Assembly: GCA_030631415.1 (NCBI GenBank)
Contig: DAOVLE010000010.1
Coordinates: 1-44,227, forward strand
Direction of reading: 5' to 3'
Source: JAAEQG01 sp023133475
Lineage (GTDB): Bacteria; Planctomycetota; Phycisphaerae; UBA1845
Length of the DNA stretch: 44,227 nt
In this document: positions 15,694 to 24,298 of the stretch, in pieces
How the letters are laid out: every line of letters begins with the position of its first letter
How positions within the stretch are numbered: the stretch's first letter is position 1
The notes under the pieces: generated by a model
Databases searched by the model: none
Told to the model about the DNA's origin: nothing
Seen by the model: the letters and a program-made list of their open reading frames with translations, nothing else
Program-made: the position numbers and the translations under genes

Positions 15694-17298
15694 TTATTCT
15701 ATGCCCACCTTCCGCGGACCCGACCTACAAACTTTGAGGATATGAATCTTGTTCGTCACGTAGACCGGCACCAGGAAGCGAGGCACGGTGATCGGCCCCA
15801 ACTCGCGGTCGGTCAGGACTCTCGGCGACCAGCCGCCGGAGAGGATGCAGTAATCCACCCCGCACCGGCGTGCCATCTGCCAAAACGCCCGCGGGTCGGC
15901 CAACGCCCTCATTTCCTCGAGCGTGTGCATCCGCCCGTGCCAATCGACGCGGGGGTTGCCGTGCCCGTGGCCTGTGACCCACACTTTCCGACCGGTTTGT
16001 GGGCCCAACCACGCAAAAGCCAGGTCCACATCGCACATAATTAAGTCGTTGATGTCGGTGTTGCGGCGGACCCAGTCGGCTGCACCGGGGAAGCCCGGGT
16101 CCCGAGGGCCATAATGATGCAGAAAGTGCCGCAGGTTGGGGCGAATGTCGGAAATCCCCCACACCCCAGTGAGCATCAGAGCCGGCAGTGTCATCGCCCC
16201 AAGCACAACCGCCTTGCCCCGCAAAACCGACACTTTCGACACCACAAATGCCAACGCCCGTTCGATTCCCACCCCAACGCATATCGCCCACGCGAGTTGA
16301 AACAGAAGCTGGAATTCATGCGGCACCACCACCGGCAGATGCGAGGAACCGGGCAGGCCAAAGAGCTTCCAATAACCCCAGACCTGCCCCGCGACGGTAA
16401 GCCCCACGCCAACAACCAACAGCCTCGCTGCGACACTCCGGCTTCGGGCCGACGAGATCAGCCCGATCAGACCCATGCCCAAAATCCAAAGGTTGCCGTG
16501 CATCAGCGGGAATTCGGTTGTGCGCAGCTCATCGGCAAGATACTCACGCGGTTCGGGATTGAGCACCGGGCCGTGGAGCATGAAATAAAGGATCGGGACG
16601 GCGACCAGCAGCGTGATCCCCACAATCAACGCATCACGCCGAATACCTCGACCGGCCCAGAGCGCCTGCACAAAAAAGGCGGCGGCAAGCACCGCCGGCA
16701 GTAGCGGATGATGCCAAAAAGCGAGCCCCTGCCAAAGCCCGCAAGCAATGGGCCATCTCCACGATGCACGCTCGTGTTGCAGGCCATAGAGGATCAGGCT
16801 GACCCATCCCAAAACCACCGCATGGACCGAAGCCTGCCCACGGCAGACGGAGGTCTGCCACCAGGGAAGCGCCAGCAGCAGCGCGATGACGGCAGCCATC
16901 GCCGCCCGTCGGCCCCATTGCAAACGCACTACCAGGTACAAACCGGCGGGAATCATCCAGTTGAACAGCAGTTGCGACCACACATAGCACTGTGTGGGGG
17001 TGATGCCCAGAAGCGCGGACACGCCGGCGACGATCATGGGGCTTAGCGGGGGATACCAGATGGTCTCACCGCGGTAGGCGGGGTCGGCGAAGAACTGCCC
17101 GTGCTGAATGTTAAGGGCTGAGGCGGTGTCGCGGAGAATGTCACCGCCATAACGCTTCTCGAGCGTGACTATAGGCGTGACGTAGTATACCCAGAACACC
17201 CCCAGCAGGAGCAGAAAAAACAAATCCGGCAGATTGCCGCGCCCGGCATTCCCCGGCGCCCGGCTTATCCTAGACGAGTCCAACTCCGCTGTTTTCAT
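15694..17298 (-). CDS. GT-C type polytopic membrane glycosyltransferase
   Basis: The 534-residue product has about ten membrane segments. The first extracytoplasmic loop contains TLEKRYGGDILRDTASAL and a following DPAYRGETIWYPPLSP, the arrangement of acidic residues near the first helix seen in lipid-phosphosugar-dependent glycosyltransferases (ArnT/PMT/GT39-like). The C-terminal third is a soluble domain. The start at 17298 (MKTAELDSS) is chosen because reading from 17463 would translate family A repeat sequence. The last dozen residues (about KVCRSGPRKVGIE) come from a GTAGGTCGGGTCCGCGG palindrome, so the native C-terminus was probably altered. Donor, acceptor and pathway are not deducible. 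Confidence 0.7.
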   Translation of the reverse strand: MKTAELDSSRISRAPGNAGRGNLPDLFFLLLLGVFWVYYVTPIVTLEKRYGGDILRDTASALNIQHGQFFADPAYRGETIWYPPLSPMIVAGVSALLGITPTQCYVWSQLLFNWMIPAGLYLVVRLQWGRRAAMAAVIALLLALPWWQTSVCRGQASVHAVVLGWVSLILYGLQHERASWRWPIACGLWQGLAFWHHPLLPAVLAAAFFVQALWAGRGIRRDALIVGITLLVAVPILYFMLHGPVLNPEPREYLADELRTTEFPLMHGNLWILGMGLIGLISSARSRSVAARLLVVGVGLTVAGQVWGYWKLFGLPGSSHLPVVVPHEFQLLFQLAWAICVGVGIERALAFVVSKVSVLRGKAVVLGAMTLPALMLTGVWGISDIRPNLRHFLHHYGPRDPGFPGAADWVRRNTDINDLIMCDVDLAFAWLGPQTGRKVWVTGHGHGNPRVDWHGRMHTLEEMRALADPRAFWQMARRCGVDYCILSGGWSPRVLTDRELGPITVPRFLVPVYVTNKIHILKVCRSGPRKVGIE

Positions 17299-17351
17299 CC
17301 GCACGCTTCGATCTGGCTGACCTGGAACGCAGTCGTCATGCCACTTTGCGG

Positions 17352-17472
17352 CACCTGGAAACCATGAAAAGGGGGGCAGATGTAGGGTGGGTGGAACCTC
17401 GCGAAGCGAGGTGGAACCCACCAGCCAGCATGGTGGGTTGCGCTTCGCTACGCGAAGCTTCACCCACCCTAC
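17352..17472. repeat. Double family A element with extended flank
   Basis: Two A units lie head to tail at 17382-17422 and 17432-17472, each with a GCGAAGC-type inner hairpin. The left unit is preceded by CACCTGGAAACCATGAAAA (17352-17370), also found next to the A unit at 5667-5682, so the mobile unit is longer than the GTAGGG palindrome. The right unit starts about 10 bases after the stop of the OPT transporter gene. Confidence 0.8.
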
Positions 17473-17480
17473 AGCTACAG

Positions 17481-19664
17481 CTAATCTCCAAGTGCCGGGG
17501 TGTCACCCTTCGGCAGTTTAACCCGACGGCAATCCCAGTAGACGAAGACACACAGCAGCAGGAACGCGATCAGCCCGAACCAGTTGCCAAAGCGAGCAAG
17601 TAATTCCGGATTGGTGCCGCCATCCGTCAGCCTGCCGCTGACGTCAAGCCAGGGCATGATCTTGCCCACAATCTTCTCCTCGACACCGACCATGCGGGCG
17701 ACGCCCCATATCTTCTCGTCGAGAATTGCCAGGAAATTCACCCCGACCTCGACGATGGCTGCCCCGGCGATCAGGCCCGAGGCGATCAAGATTCCCTTGT
17801 CGCTTCTGGCTTTAGCTGTCGGCTCATGTTTGGAGCTCTTCTTGACCAGGGCGGCCACCAGGGCGCCGATGAGGATGGGCGTGTTGATGTACATCGGAAG
17901 GTACATGCCCAAACCAAAAGCCAATGCCGAGATTCCGAGCAACTCCATAAGAAGCGCCATCACGATGCCAATCCCGTAGAGTAGCCAGGGCACTTCACCA
18001 GTCCCGAGGAAACTCTTGAGAGCACCAGCCATCATGTTTGCCTGAGGCGCATCCAACGCTCCATCACCTACATATCCGGGCTTGTATGACAGGATCATGA
18101 TTGTCCCGCCGACGCAGACGACCGATATGAGTGATCCGATGATGGCACTCCAGGTGATTTTTCGAGGGCTCGCCCCAAGCCAGTACCCGAGTTTGAAATT
18201 CGTGATCAAACCGCCGGCCATCGACAACGCCGTGCAAACCACACCACCGACCAGCAAAGTGGCCAGCATCCCGCCGTCACCTCGCGGGAGCCCCGCCACC
18301 GAGAGCAAAACCGCCGTGATGATGATCGTGGTGACCGTCATGCCGGAAATGGGCGTCACCGAAATCATCGCGATGGCCCAAGCGGACACCGTCGTGAACA
18401 AAAAGGCAATCACCAAAGCCAACACCACGGATACCAAGGTAAGCCAGTTGGCGTTTTCCATGCCGTTGAGCACCCCGAACCGGAAAAACACCGTCATAAC
18501 GATAACGGTCAAAAGCCCCAAAATCATCATCGTGGGATAGCTGATGTCCTCGTCGGTGCGATCGTGAGTGGAGACACCACCCTTGGTTTTGAACAGCCCG
18601 CCCAATGCCTGACTGAGGGCGGTCACGATTACCTTGCCCATCTTGAGGATCGAGAGCAAACCAGCCGTGAAAATCGCCCCGATGCCGATCACGCGGGGGA
18701 CTTGATACCAGATGTCATGTGCCGATGTAGAAGCCACCTCGGGATTGAGCATACGAAGTTGATCGAGGTCAAACCGGCCCAGCAACGGCACGATCACCAG
18801 GCACGAAAGGAAAGAACCGGCACAAATGATCGATGCGTACCGCAAGCCAATGATAAACCCAAGCCCGAGGTAGTAGGCACCGGTCCCCATTTCGATAACA
18901 GCTTTAACCTTGGTCGTCAGCGTCTCAAATATCCCACCCTTCAAGGCCAGGGTATGAACAGCCTCCTTGCCGATGGATTCCAGTTTGGTCATTCCCGTGG
19001 TGAACTTGTCATTGAACAGCTTCAACGCGATGGAAAAGAAGTTGTACACCATCGCCAGGATAAACGAGTAGATCAGTATCCACGCCTGGGCGGCACTGCC
19101 GGAAGCACCGGTGACCAGAATCTCGTTGGTGGCGGTTGCTTCGGGGAACGGCAACTTGCCGTGCATATCCCTGACGAAGTACCGGCGAAACGGGATCAGG
19201 AAGAGCACGCCCAGAATCGCCCCGAGGAACGGGACCAGGGCAATCTGGAGAAACAACGACAGGTTGCTTATCTCCAGATTGGTGTTGAGCGAGAGGATGT
19301 AGATCGCGGGCATGGTGAAACAGGTTCCACCGGCCACATACCCCGATGTCGTGCTGATCGCCAGGATGTAGACGTTTTCGAGGATGGAACTGGCACGGTT
19401 GCCCATCTTGATCAGGAACCCGGACATGCCCACCGCCAAAATGGAGATAGGGATGGCCGTCTCGATGCCCTGCCCGGCTTTAAGGGCCAGGAAAGTGGCT
19501 GCCACCGAGAACACGATGTTCATTATCAGTCCAAAGGCAATCGACCGCGTGGTCAACTCCGGGACGGCCACGTTCGACGGGACCATGGGAACGTAGGTTT
19601 CGCCGGGTTTGAGTTCGCGATAGGCGTTTTCAGGGAATTTGGGTTGGATTTCGGGTTTAGCCAT
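17481..19664 (-). CDS. OPT-family oligopeptide or metal-chelate transporter
   Basis: The 727-residue product is a highly hydrophobic polytopic protein with about 15 membrane segments. The N-terminus (YRELKPGETYVPMVP, then a TTRSIAFGLIMNIVFS helix) and internal stretches such as LPFPEATATNEILV are characteristic of bacterial oligopeptide transporter (OPT) proteins, which take up peptides or metal chelates by proton symport. The start at 19664 has AAAGGAAA just upstream. No binding protein or ATPase gene adjoins it, as expected for a secondary transporter. Substrate cannot be inferred. It is divergent from the sigma factor gene at 19840, with about 175 bases between the two starts. Confidence 0.88.
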   Translation of the reverse strand: MAKPEIQPKFPENAYRELKPGETYVPMVPSNVAVPELTTRSIAFGLIMNIVFSVAATFLALKAGQGIETAIPISILAVGMSGFLIKMGNRASSILENVYILAISTTSGYVAGGTCFTMPAIYILSLNTNLEISNLSLFLQIALVPFLGAILGVLFLIPFRRYFVRDMHGKLPFPEATATNEILVTGASGSAAQAWILIYSFILAMVYNFFSIALKLFNDKFTTGMTKLESIGKEAVHTLALKGGIFETLTTKVKAVIEMGTGAYYLGLGFIIGLRYASIICAGSFLSCLVIVPLLGRFDLDQLRMLNPEVASTSAHDIWYQVPRVIGIGAIFTAGLLSILKMGKVIVTALSQALGGLFKTKGGVSTHDRTDEDISYPTMMILGLLTVIVMTVFFRFGVLNGMENANWLTLVSVVLALVIAFLFTTVSAWAIAMISVTPISGMTVTTIIITAVLLSVAGLPRGDGGMLATLLVGGVVCTALSMAGGLITNFKLGYWLGASPRKITWSAIIGSLISVVCVGGTIMILSYKPGYVGDGALDAPQANMMAGALKSFLGTGEVPWLLYGIGIVMALLMELLGISALAFGLGMYLPMYINTPILIGALVAALVKKSSKHEPTAKARSDKGILIASGLIAGAAIVEVGVNFLAILDEKIWGVARMVGVEEKIVGKIMPWLDVSGRLTDGGTNPELLARFGNWFGLIAFLLLCVFVYWDCRRVKLPKGDTPALGD

Positions 19665-19801
19665 ACGTGTTTCCTTTCAACGGGGTCGCGTCAACGTCAA
19701 TTCCCAGCCGTGCGCCGCCGACCGGAGCACCAATCAGAGCCGGTCAGGATACCATGTTGGAACCTCCGATGGAAGCCCGGCGTGGAAAGGGGAAGATCGT
19801 G

Positions 19802-19830
19802 TTGCAAACGAAAAGCGGGTTTGCCACAAT
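19802..19830 (+). promoter_or_regulatory. Possible promoter of the sigma factor gene
   Basis: TTGCAA (19802-19807) and CACAAT (19825-19830) are separated by 17 bases. If this is a sigma-70 promoter, transcription would begin only a few bases before the ATG at 19840, giving a nearly leaderless mRNA, which would fit the lack of a ribosome-binding site there. The match is modest, and the region from 19665 to 19801 shows nothing else. Confidence 0.25.
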
Positions 19831-19839
19831 AGTCATTAG

Positions 19840-20436
19840 ATGAGTTGGCAAGATAGAACACACCCGAGCTTTCTGCTGCGGCTTCGCGATCGAGAGGACA
19901 GGTTAAGCTGGTACGATTTCCACGAGCGATACGGGCATATGCTGTACCGGTATGCCCGTTCCCGCGGTGCGAGCCATGACGATGCCGAGGACATCGTGCA
20001 GGAAGTGGAGATGCAGTTCTTCAAGGCAATGGACGGCTTCGAGTACGATGCCCGCAAAGGCCGTTTTCGTGCCTACCTGCGGTCGGCGGTGATCCATGCC
20101 ATGTCCCGGCGGGCAACCCGGCAGGCACGGCAACCGGTGGGGCTGGACCCGCGGACCTTCGATTGCCTGCTCGGCGAGCAGGAGTCCCGCGAAGATGATC
20201 GTTGGGAGTTCGAGTGGAAGTTGCACCGCTTACGCCAGGCAGTCCAATCAATCGCCGCCGAGTTCGACCCTACCGCCCTGAAGGCGTTCGAGATGCACAT
20301 CCTGGCGGGTTGCCCTGTCATCAAAACTGCCGAAGAACTCGGATTGAGCAAGTGGGGCGTTTATCGGGCGAAAAATCGCATCCTCAAACGGGTCAAGGAA
20401 AAACTTGCTGAACTCGATCCGGACGCGGATGCTTGA
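19840..20436 (+). CDS. ECF-type RNA polymerase sigma factor
   Basis: The 198-residue product has the two-domain build of group 4 sigma factors. Region 2 (about 22-90) contains HERYGHMLYRYARSRG and DDAEDIVQEV, which bind core polymerase and the -10 element. Region 4 (about 125-190) ends in the helix-turn-helix IKTAEELGLSKWGVYRAKNRIL. It resembles the expanded ECF families of planctomycetes. The ATG at 19840 has no good ribosome-binding site. No anti-sigma gene or protein kinase gene adjoins it, so the inducing signal is unknown. The nearest downstream gene on the same strand, a lipoprotein cytochrome, is 267 bases away behind a repeat block and may be unrelated. Confidence 0.88.
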   Translation: MSWQDRTHPSFLLRLRDREDRLSWYDFHERYGHMLYRYARSRGASHDDAEDIVQEVEMQFFKAMDGFEYDARKGRFRAYLRSAVIHAMSRRATRQARQPVGLDPRTFDCLLGEQESREDDRWEFEWKLHRLRQAVQSIAAEFDPTALKAFEMHILAGCPVIKTAEELGLSKWGVYRAKNRILKRVKEKLAELDPDADA

Positions 20437-20437
20437 A

Positions 20438-20554
20438 CACGCTCCCCTTCGGGTCGCCGCTAAACGCTATGGATTGTCGCCACTACACACCCCAGATGTA
20501 GGGCGGGTTTCACCCGCCACGCCGCGCTGGGAAGGCGGGTGGAACCCGCCCTAC
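20438..20554. repeat. Family B and paired family A repeats
   Basis: Family B (ACGCTCCCCTTCGGGTCGCC, then GCTAAACGC) is at 20438-20483, followed by a pair of A palindromes at 20498-20554. The order and spacing copy the arrangement at 1-226 and 29240-29357. The remaining bases to 20703 form the leader of the cytochrome gene and contain GGGAG near 20691. Confidence 0.8.
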
Positions 20555-20703
20555 AACTTTATTCCGAACGTCTACCATGGGGGCTTGCGTCGTGTGCGGT
20601 TGAGCGTATCATCGTGCCGTAATTGTGGATGTCGGACGTCAGAACAACTGGTTTGGAACGCCCGGCTGGACTTTTGATGGGAACAAATTAGGGAGCAGTA
20701 GGT

Positions 20704-21201
20704 ATGATCCAACGATGGAGCGTAATTCTGAGATCGGTAGTGGTTTTGGCGGCTTTTGTTTCCCTGGCTGGCATGGGGTTCGTGGCGGGTTGCACTACTA
20801 CTACCGTTGATGATGGGACAACAGATAACGCGGACGATAACATCCCCGCCAATGGGAACGACACCACCCCAGCCAACGAGAACGAAAACGACAACACGCC
20901 CGCCAATGAGAATGAAAACGACAACACCCCGGCCAACGAGAATGAGAACAGTGAAGAGCCGCCGGTGGGTGGGCCGTGCACGGTTCTCGACGCCGACCCC
21001 GACGCGGGCGAGGCGGTTTATTCCCCCGCATGTGCCGGGTGTCACGGGGAGGATGCCGCCGGCCCCCCGAGCCTGCTGGAAGGCGACCCCACCACCATCA
21101 TGTACAATACCTTCGGCGATGGTGCGGCGCACATGGGCCAAACGCTGACGGAAGATGAGATTCGCGACATAACCTGCTGGCTGTTTCTGCAAGGGCAATA
21201 G
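20704..21201 (+). CDS. Lipoprotein cytochrome c with an Asn/Glu repeat linker
   Basis: The 165-residue product has a signal peptide with lipobox FVAGC (Cys30) and a disordered linker. In the linker the ten-residue unit TPANENENDN occurs about three times (30-bp DNA period, about 20870-20945). A single-heme cytochrome c domain of about 75 residues follows, with heme motif CAGCH (110-114). Met144 in AHMGQ is the likely distal ligand. It should be anchored on the outer face of the membrane and carry electrons. The linker holds the heme away from the membrane. The stop TAG is followed within seven bases by family A repeats, and the last codons are duplicated 81 bases downstream. Confidence 0.88.
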   Translation: MIQRWSVILRSVVVLAAFVSLAGMGFVAGCTTTTVDDGTTDNADDNIPANGNDTTPANENENDNTPANENENDNTPANENENSEEPPVGGPCTVLDADPDAGEAVYSPACAGCHGEDAAGPPSLLEGDPTTIMYNTFGDGAAHMGQTLTEDEIRDITCWLFLQGQ

Positions 21202-21340
21202 AGAGATGTAGGGCGGGTTTTACCCACCGCTTCATGCTACGAAGGCGGGTGGAACCCGCCCTACAGCCTGCAAGGGCAATAGTAGGGCGGGTTTCACCCG
21301 CCGCTTCATGCCGCGAGAAGGCGGGTAGAACCCGCCCTAC
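21187..21340. repeat. 81-bp tandem duplication of the cytochrome 3' end plus family A pair
   Basis: CTGCAAGGGCAATAG, which ends the cytochrome gene at 21187-21201, is repeated exactly at 21268-21282. Each copy is followed by a paired family A element (21208-21264 and 21282-21340) with a similar CGCTTCATGC loop. The duplication therefore copied the end of a gene together with its downstream repeat. Confidence 0.85.
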
Positions 21341-21353
21341 GCTGACGGCTTTC

Positions 21354-22118
21354 TCACACTATTCCCGCCCCGAACTCGTCATCTTGTGTTGCTGTTGCCG
21401 ACGGCTTCTCCTCGGCTTGAGGTTTGGTTACTGCCTCTGCGGGTTGCACCTCTGCGTCGGCGGGGGTGTGGTCTTTGTCAATTGGGGCTGACTCGTCCGC
21501 AGTCTGGTCCCCGCAGTCATCCCGCGGCTCACGCCGGCTGTAGCGCTGCTGAGCCTCTTTCTTCAAGTCCGCGATGAGGGCGGCGTAATCGCTGCCTGAA
21601 TCAGCCTCATGATGATCGCTGCCCGAATCAACCTCATGGTGATCGCTGCCCGAATCAGTCTCCCGATGACCGCTGCCCGAATCAGCCTCATGGTTGGAGT
21701 CAACGTCAATATCGTCGTAATCGTTGGGTTGGTAGCCTGGTTGCTTGGAATGCTCCAGCTCCGCCTCATAAGCGTCTACAACTTCCTTTTGGATTTGATT
21801 GCGGCACTGGGAGTTGATCGGATGGGCGATGTCTGCATGGAGCCTTGCACGCCCCCCACGAACACGGTCGGCACGTCTTTCGTCAAGATTTTGCCCGCAC
21901 TCGTTGCAAAAGCGAGCCCGCAGATGATTCTTTGCTCGGCATTTGGGGCAATGGTCAGCCAGCTTCCGCGAAGGCATGGCAACGAACAGCCCCGTAGCAC
22001 CCTCGATCACTTTCAAGTCTCGAATCACAAACTCGCCACTAAAAGTGACACTGCATACTGCCTTTAGACGCTCCTTGGAGTTTCGCACCAGTTTCACGCG
22101 GATTTCGGAAATATCCAT
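21354..22118 (-). CDS. spoVG: SpoVG-family protein with zinc-ribbon insertion and acidic repeat tail
   Basis: Residues 1-52 (ISEIRVKLV...GEFVIRDLKVIEGATGLFVAMPSRK) and 96-115 (DIAHPINSQCRNQIQ) together form a normal SpoVG fold, a small nucleic-acid-binding regulator of about 90 residues in Firmicutes. Between them is an insertion of about 40 residues with Cys57, Cys60, Cys71 and Cys74, a zinc ribbon. The C-terminal 130 residues are acidic and disordered, with about four copies of a DSGSDHHEA-like ten-residue unit (30-bp period, about 21590-21700). The total of 254 residues is more than twice the usual length. The ATG at 22118 follows GAGGAG. It lies 34 bases downstream of ispE, an arrangement also known near spoVG in Bacillus. 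Confidence 0.88.
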   Translation of the reverse strand: MDISEIRVKLVRNSKERLKAVCSVTFSGEFVIRDLKVIEGATGLFVAMPSRKLADHCPKCRAKNHLRARFCNECGQNLDERRADRVRGGRARLHADIAHPINSQCRNQIQKEVVDAYEAELEHSKQPGYQPNDYDDIDVDSNHEADSGSGHRETDSGSDHHEVDSGSDHHEADSGSDYAALIADLKKEAQQRYSRREPRDDCGDQTADESAPIDKDHTPADAEVQPAEAVTKPQAEEKPSATATQDDEFGAGIV

Positions 22119-22152
22119 GTTGTTGTCTCCTCACACACGGTTGTTCATCTAA

Positions 22153-23037
22153 TCATCTATAGCTGAGGTTTCGTGTGACTACCACTCGGGTAGCCAATTC
22201 TGCCTTTTGAATCGCCTCTCCCACACGCTGTGCCTCGCTCTGGCGGTCGAAGAGAGCAAACGCCGTCGAACCGGCTCCGCTGATCCGCCACGGATGCCCG
22301 GTGTGGCCCGCCAGGTTCTGGTGAAAGTCTCGGACCTCCGGCACCGTTCGATAAACCGCCAGTTCCAATTCGTTCACCAGCAGGTGCCCCATTTCCGACG
22401 CACTTTGGCAAGACGCCACACGCTCGAGGGCATTGCAATCGCTTTGGGTATGGTCTTCCTCCCGCCAGTTTGCATAGACCTCGGGGGTGGAAACCGCCCA
22501 CCCGCCGAACGCCAGCACCACCCAGCCGCACCAATCCAGCCGCACCGGCTTGACCTGCTCACCCCGTCCGGCAACCACGGCAGCGGGCATCGCAAAAAAC
22601 AGCGGCACGTCCGAGCCCAGTTGGGCACCTAATTCCGCTATCTTTTTATCGGTCAATCCGGTGTTCCAGAACCGGTTGAGCACAGCCAAGGTGGTTGCAC
22701 AATCACTGCTTCCGCCGCCCAGCCCTGCCGCGATTGGTATCTGCTTGCGAAGTTCAATCCTTACTCCACAGGGTTCAGCCGCGTGCTCAGTCAACAGCCT
22801 TGCCGCCCGGGTCACCAGATTGCCACAGCCCACCGCTAGCGTGGGGTCGTCGCACACCAGATGGATACCCGCACGCCGGGCCGGTGCGAAGGTCATTTCA
22901 TCGCACAGCTCAATCCCCGTAACCAACGATGTCAACGAGTGATAGCCATCCGCACGACGCCCGTGGACTCGTAGCACGAGGTTGATCTTGGCCGGCGCCT
23001 TGGCCCTCAGGGTCGTCTCACAGGTGTCGCAGTGCAT
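22153..23037 (-). CDS. ispE: 4-diphosphocytidyl-2-C-methyl-D-erythritol kinase
   Basis: IspE phosphorylates CDP-methylerythritol with ATP in the MEP pathway to isoprenoid precursors. The 294-residue product is a GHMP kinase. KAPAKINLVL (about 13-22) supplies the substrate-site lysine, PIAAGLGGGSSDCA (101-114) is the ATP-binding glycine loop, and GSDVPLFF (141-148) carries the catalytic aspartate. GAGSTAFALF near the end is the third conserved motif. The length is typical. The start at 23037 has only a weak ribosome-binding site; MHCDTCETTL is a slightly unusual cysteine-containing leader, but no closer methionine precedes the conserved KAPAKINL. It is probably co-transcribed with the SpoVG gene. 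Confidence 0.94.
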   Translation of the reverse strand: MHCDTCETTLRAKAPAKINLVLRVHGRRADGYHSLTSLVTGIELCDEMTFAPARRAGIHLVCDDPTLAVGCGNLVTRAARLLTEHAAEPCGVRIELRKQIPIAAGLGGGSSDCATTLAVLNRFWNTGLTDKKIAELGAQLGSDVPLFFAMPAAVVAGRGEQVKPVRLDWCGWVVLAFGGWAVSTPEVYANWREEDHTQSDCNALERVASCQSASEMGHLLVNELELAVYRTVPEVRDFHQNLAGHTGHPWRISGAGSTAFALFDRQSEAQRVGEAIQKAELATRVVVTRNLSYR

Positions 23038-23122
23038 GGCGGCTTTGACCCATTCTCAGCGTACTTTGGACAGCGCAAAACTTACCCTTATTCATCTTAG
23101 TCATCACCCCTAAGCTGTCAAG

Positions 23123-23193
23123 CGAGGCAAGAGGCAAGAGGCAAGAGGCAACAAGGCAACGAGGCAACGAGGGTAGGGCGGGTTTTACCCGCC
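23123..23193. repeat. GAGGCAA heptamer array and family A palindrome
   Basis: GCAAGAG/GAGGCAA units are repeated in tandem at 23123-23172 and drift to ACGAGGC. A family A palindrome is at 23173-23193. The same pairing of heptamer array and A palindrome, complemented, is at 9654-9703. The rest of the gap between the divergent ispE and kdsB genes (23038-23337) shows no gene. Confidence 0.8.
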
Positions 23194-23337
23194 GCTTGCG
23201 CTAGGCCTGGCATTTATGCCGGGCCTGTACTGGTTCAACGTGAATTGGACAAATGCCCTCGCCGGGGGCGTTGATGCGCGAAGTGCAATGAGCGATAATC
23301 GTTGCTTGACCAACCGGTTTTTTGCGAGGTGGAGATA

Positions 23338-24078
23338 ATGGCGGTGGCGATCATACCAGCCCGCTTGGCTTCCAGCCGTTTCCATGCCAAGCCCCTGGCC
23401 AAGGAGACCGGCAAGTTCCTGATCCAACATGTTTGCGAGCGTGCCCTGGCGGCGAATTCCATCCGGCGTGTGATTGTGGCTACGGACCACCGGAGCATCG
23501 TAGAGGCGGTCGAGTCGTTCGGGTGCGAGGCGGTGATGACGCGGAGTGACCACCAGTGTGGGACCGATCGAATCGCCGAGGTCGCCCAAAACCTCAAGGC
23601 AGACATCGTGGTGAACCTCCAGGGAGATGAGCCGGAGATCGAACCGTCCGCAATCGATCGGCTGGTGGGGTTGTTCGAACTGCCGGATTGTCGGATGGCA
23701 ACACTGGCTTGCCCCTTTGAGGCGGTTCCGGGCGGGAACCCTTGCGACCCCAACGCGGTCAAAGTGGTGCTTGACAGTCGGGGGCGGGCGTTGTTTTTTT
23801 CGCGTGCCTGTATCCCCTTTGCCCGTGAGGGCGACTATGTGCACGGCGTTGCCCCACTCCTGCATCTGGGCACCTATGCCTACCGGCGGAGGTTTCTTCT
23901 GCATCTGGCCGGCTTGCAGCCGACCGCCCTGGAACGCACCGAACAGCTCGAGCAACTTCGCGCCCTGGAGCACGGATATGACATCTTCGTGGCGGTGGTG
24001 GAACAGGCGGCGGTCGGCATCGACACGCCCCAAGACTACGCCGCGTTCGTCGAGCGGCACCGTGGTGCTGCCGGCTGA
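23338..24078 (+). CDS. kdsB: 3-deoxy-manno-octulosonate cytidylyltransferase
   Basis: KdsB activates Kdo as CMP-Kdo for lipopolysaccharide core synthesis in the cytoplasm, which implies an outer membrane with LPS or a Kdo-containing polymer. The 246-residue product has the family motifs IPARLASSRFHAKPL (6-20), TRSDHQCGTDRIAE (68-81), NLQGDEPE (93-100), and the late RTEQLEQLRALEHG and GIDTPQD stretches. The start at 23338 is chosen because GGTGGAG lies just before it and the product then begins directly at the nucleotide-binding strand. Reading from 23302 adds 12 residues that no family member needs. No other Kdo gene is nearby. Confidence 0.95.
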   Translation: MAVAIIPARLASSRFHAKPLAKETGKFLIQHVCERALAANSIRRVIVATDHRSIVEAVESFGCEAVMTRSDHQCGTDRIAEVAQNLKADIVVNLQGDEPEIEPSAIDRLVGLFELPDCRMATLACPFEAVPGGNPCDPNAVKVVLDSRGRALFFSRACIPFAREGDYVHGVAPLLHLGTYAYRRRFLLHLAGLQPTALERTEQLEQLRALEHGYDIFVAVVEQAAVGIDTPQDYAAFVERHRGAAG

Positions 24079-24112
24079 TGATAGGTCGGTGCCTCGTATC
24101 CGCTAGTGGGAC

Positions 24113-24237
24113 GGCGGGTAGAACCCGCCCTACACTGCTGGTGACGACGCCCTTGGGAGGGCGAACCTCCTGGTGAGCCGTCGGCCCTGCCGCGAAGGAC
24201 GGAATCGGCTCGGCCAGAGCCTCGCCCTCCCGGCGGG
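24113..24237. repeat. Family A palindrome and a GGGAGGGCGA inverted-repeat element
   Basis: A family A palindrome is at 24113-24133. At about 24155-24231 GGGAGGGCGA is matched by TCGCCCTCCC, enclosing GAGCCG/CGGCTC-type inner pairs. This is a sixth kind of palindrome in the window. It sits between kdsB and the broken reverse transcriptase and has no coding content. Confidence 0.7.
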
Positions 24238-24240
24238 TGG

Positions 24241-24298
24241 CATGGTCAAGGGCCACTCTCGATAACGTTACGATTTGCCCGATGACCTTTCGAGGTGG
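24241..24298. repeat. Second copy of the CATGGTCAAG palindromic element, one arm lost
   Basis: CATGGTCAAGGGCC starts at 24241 and the inner sequence through ACCTTTCGAGG aligns with the complement of the element inside the LPP20-like gene (12002-12071). The right arm past about 24298 is replaced by reverse transcriptase sequence. The join lies where the transcriptase protein loses similarity to its family, so the element marks the truncation point. Confidence 0.7.
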
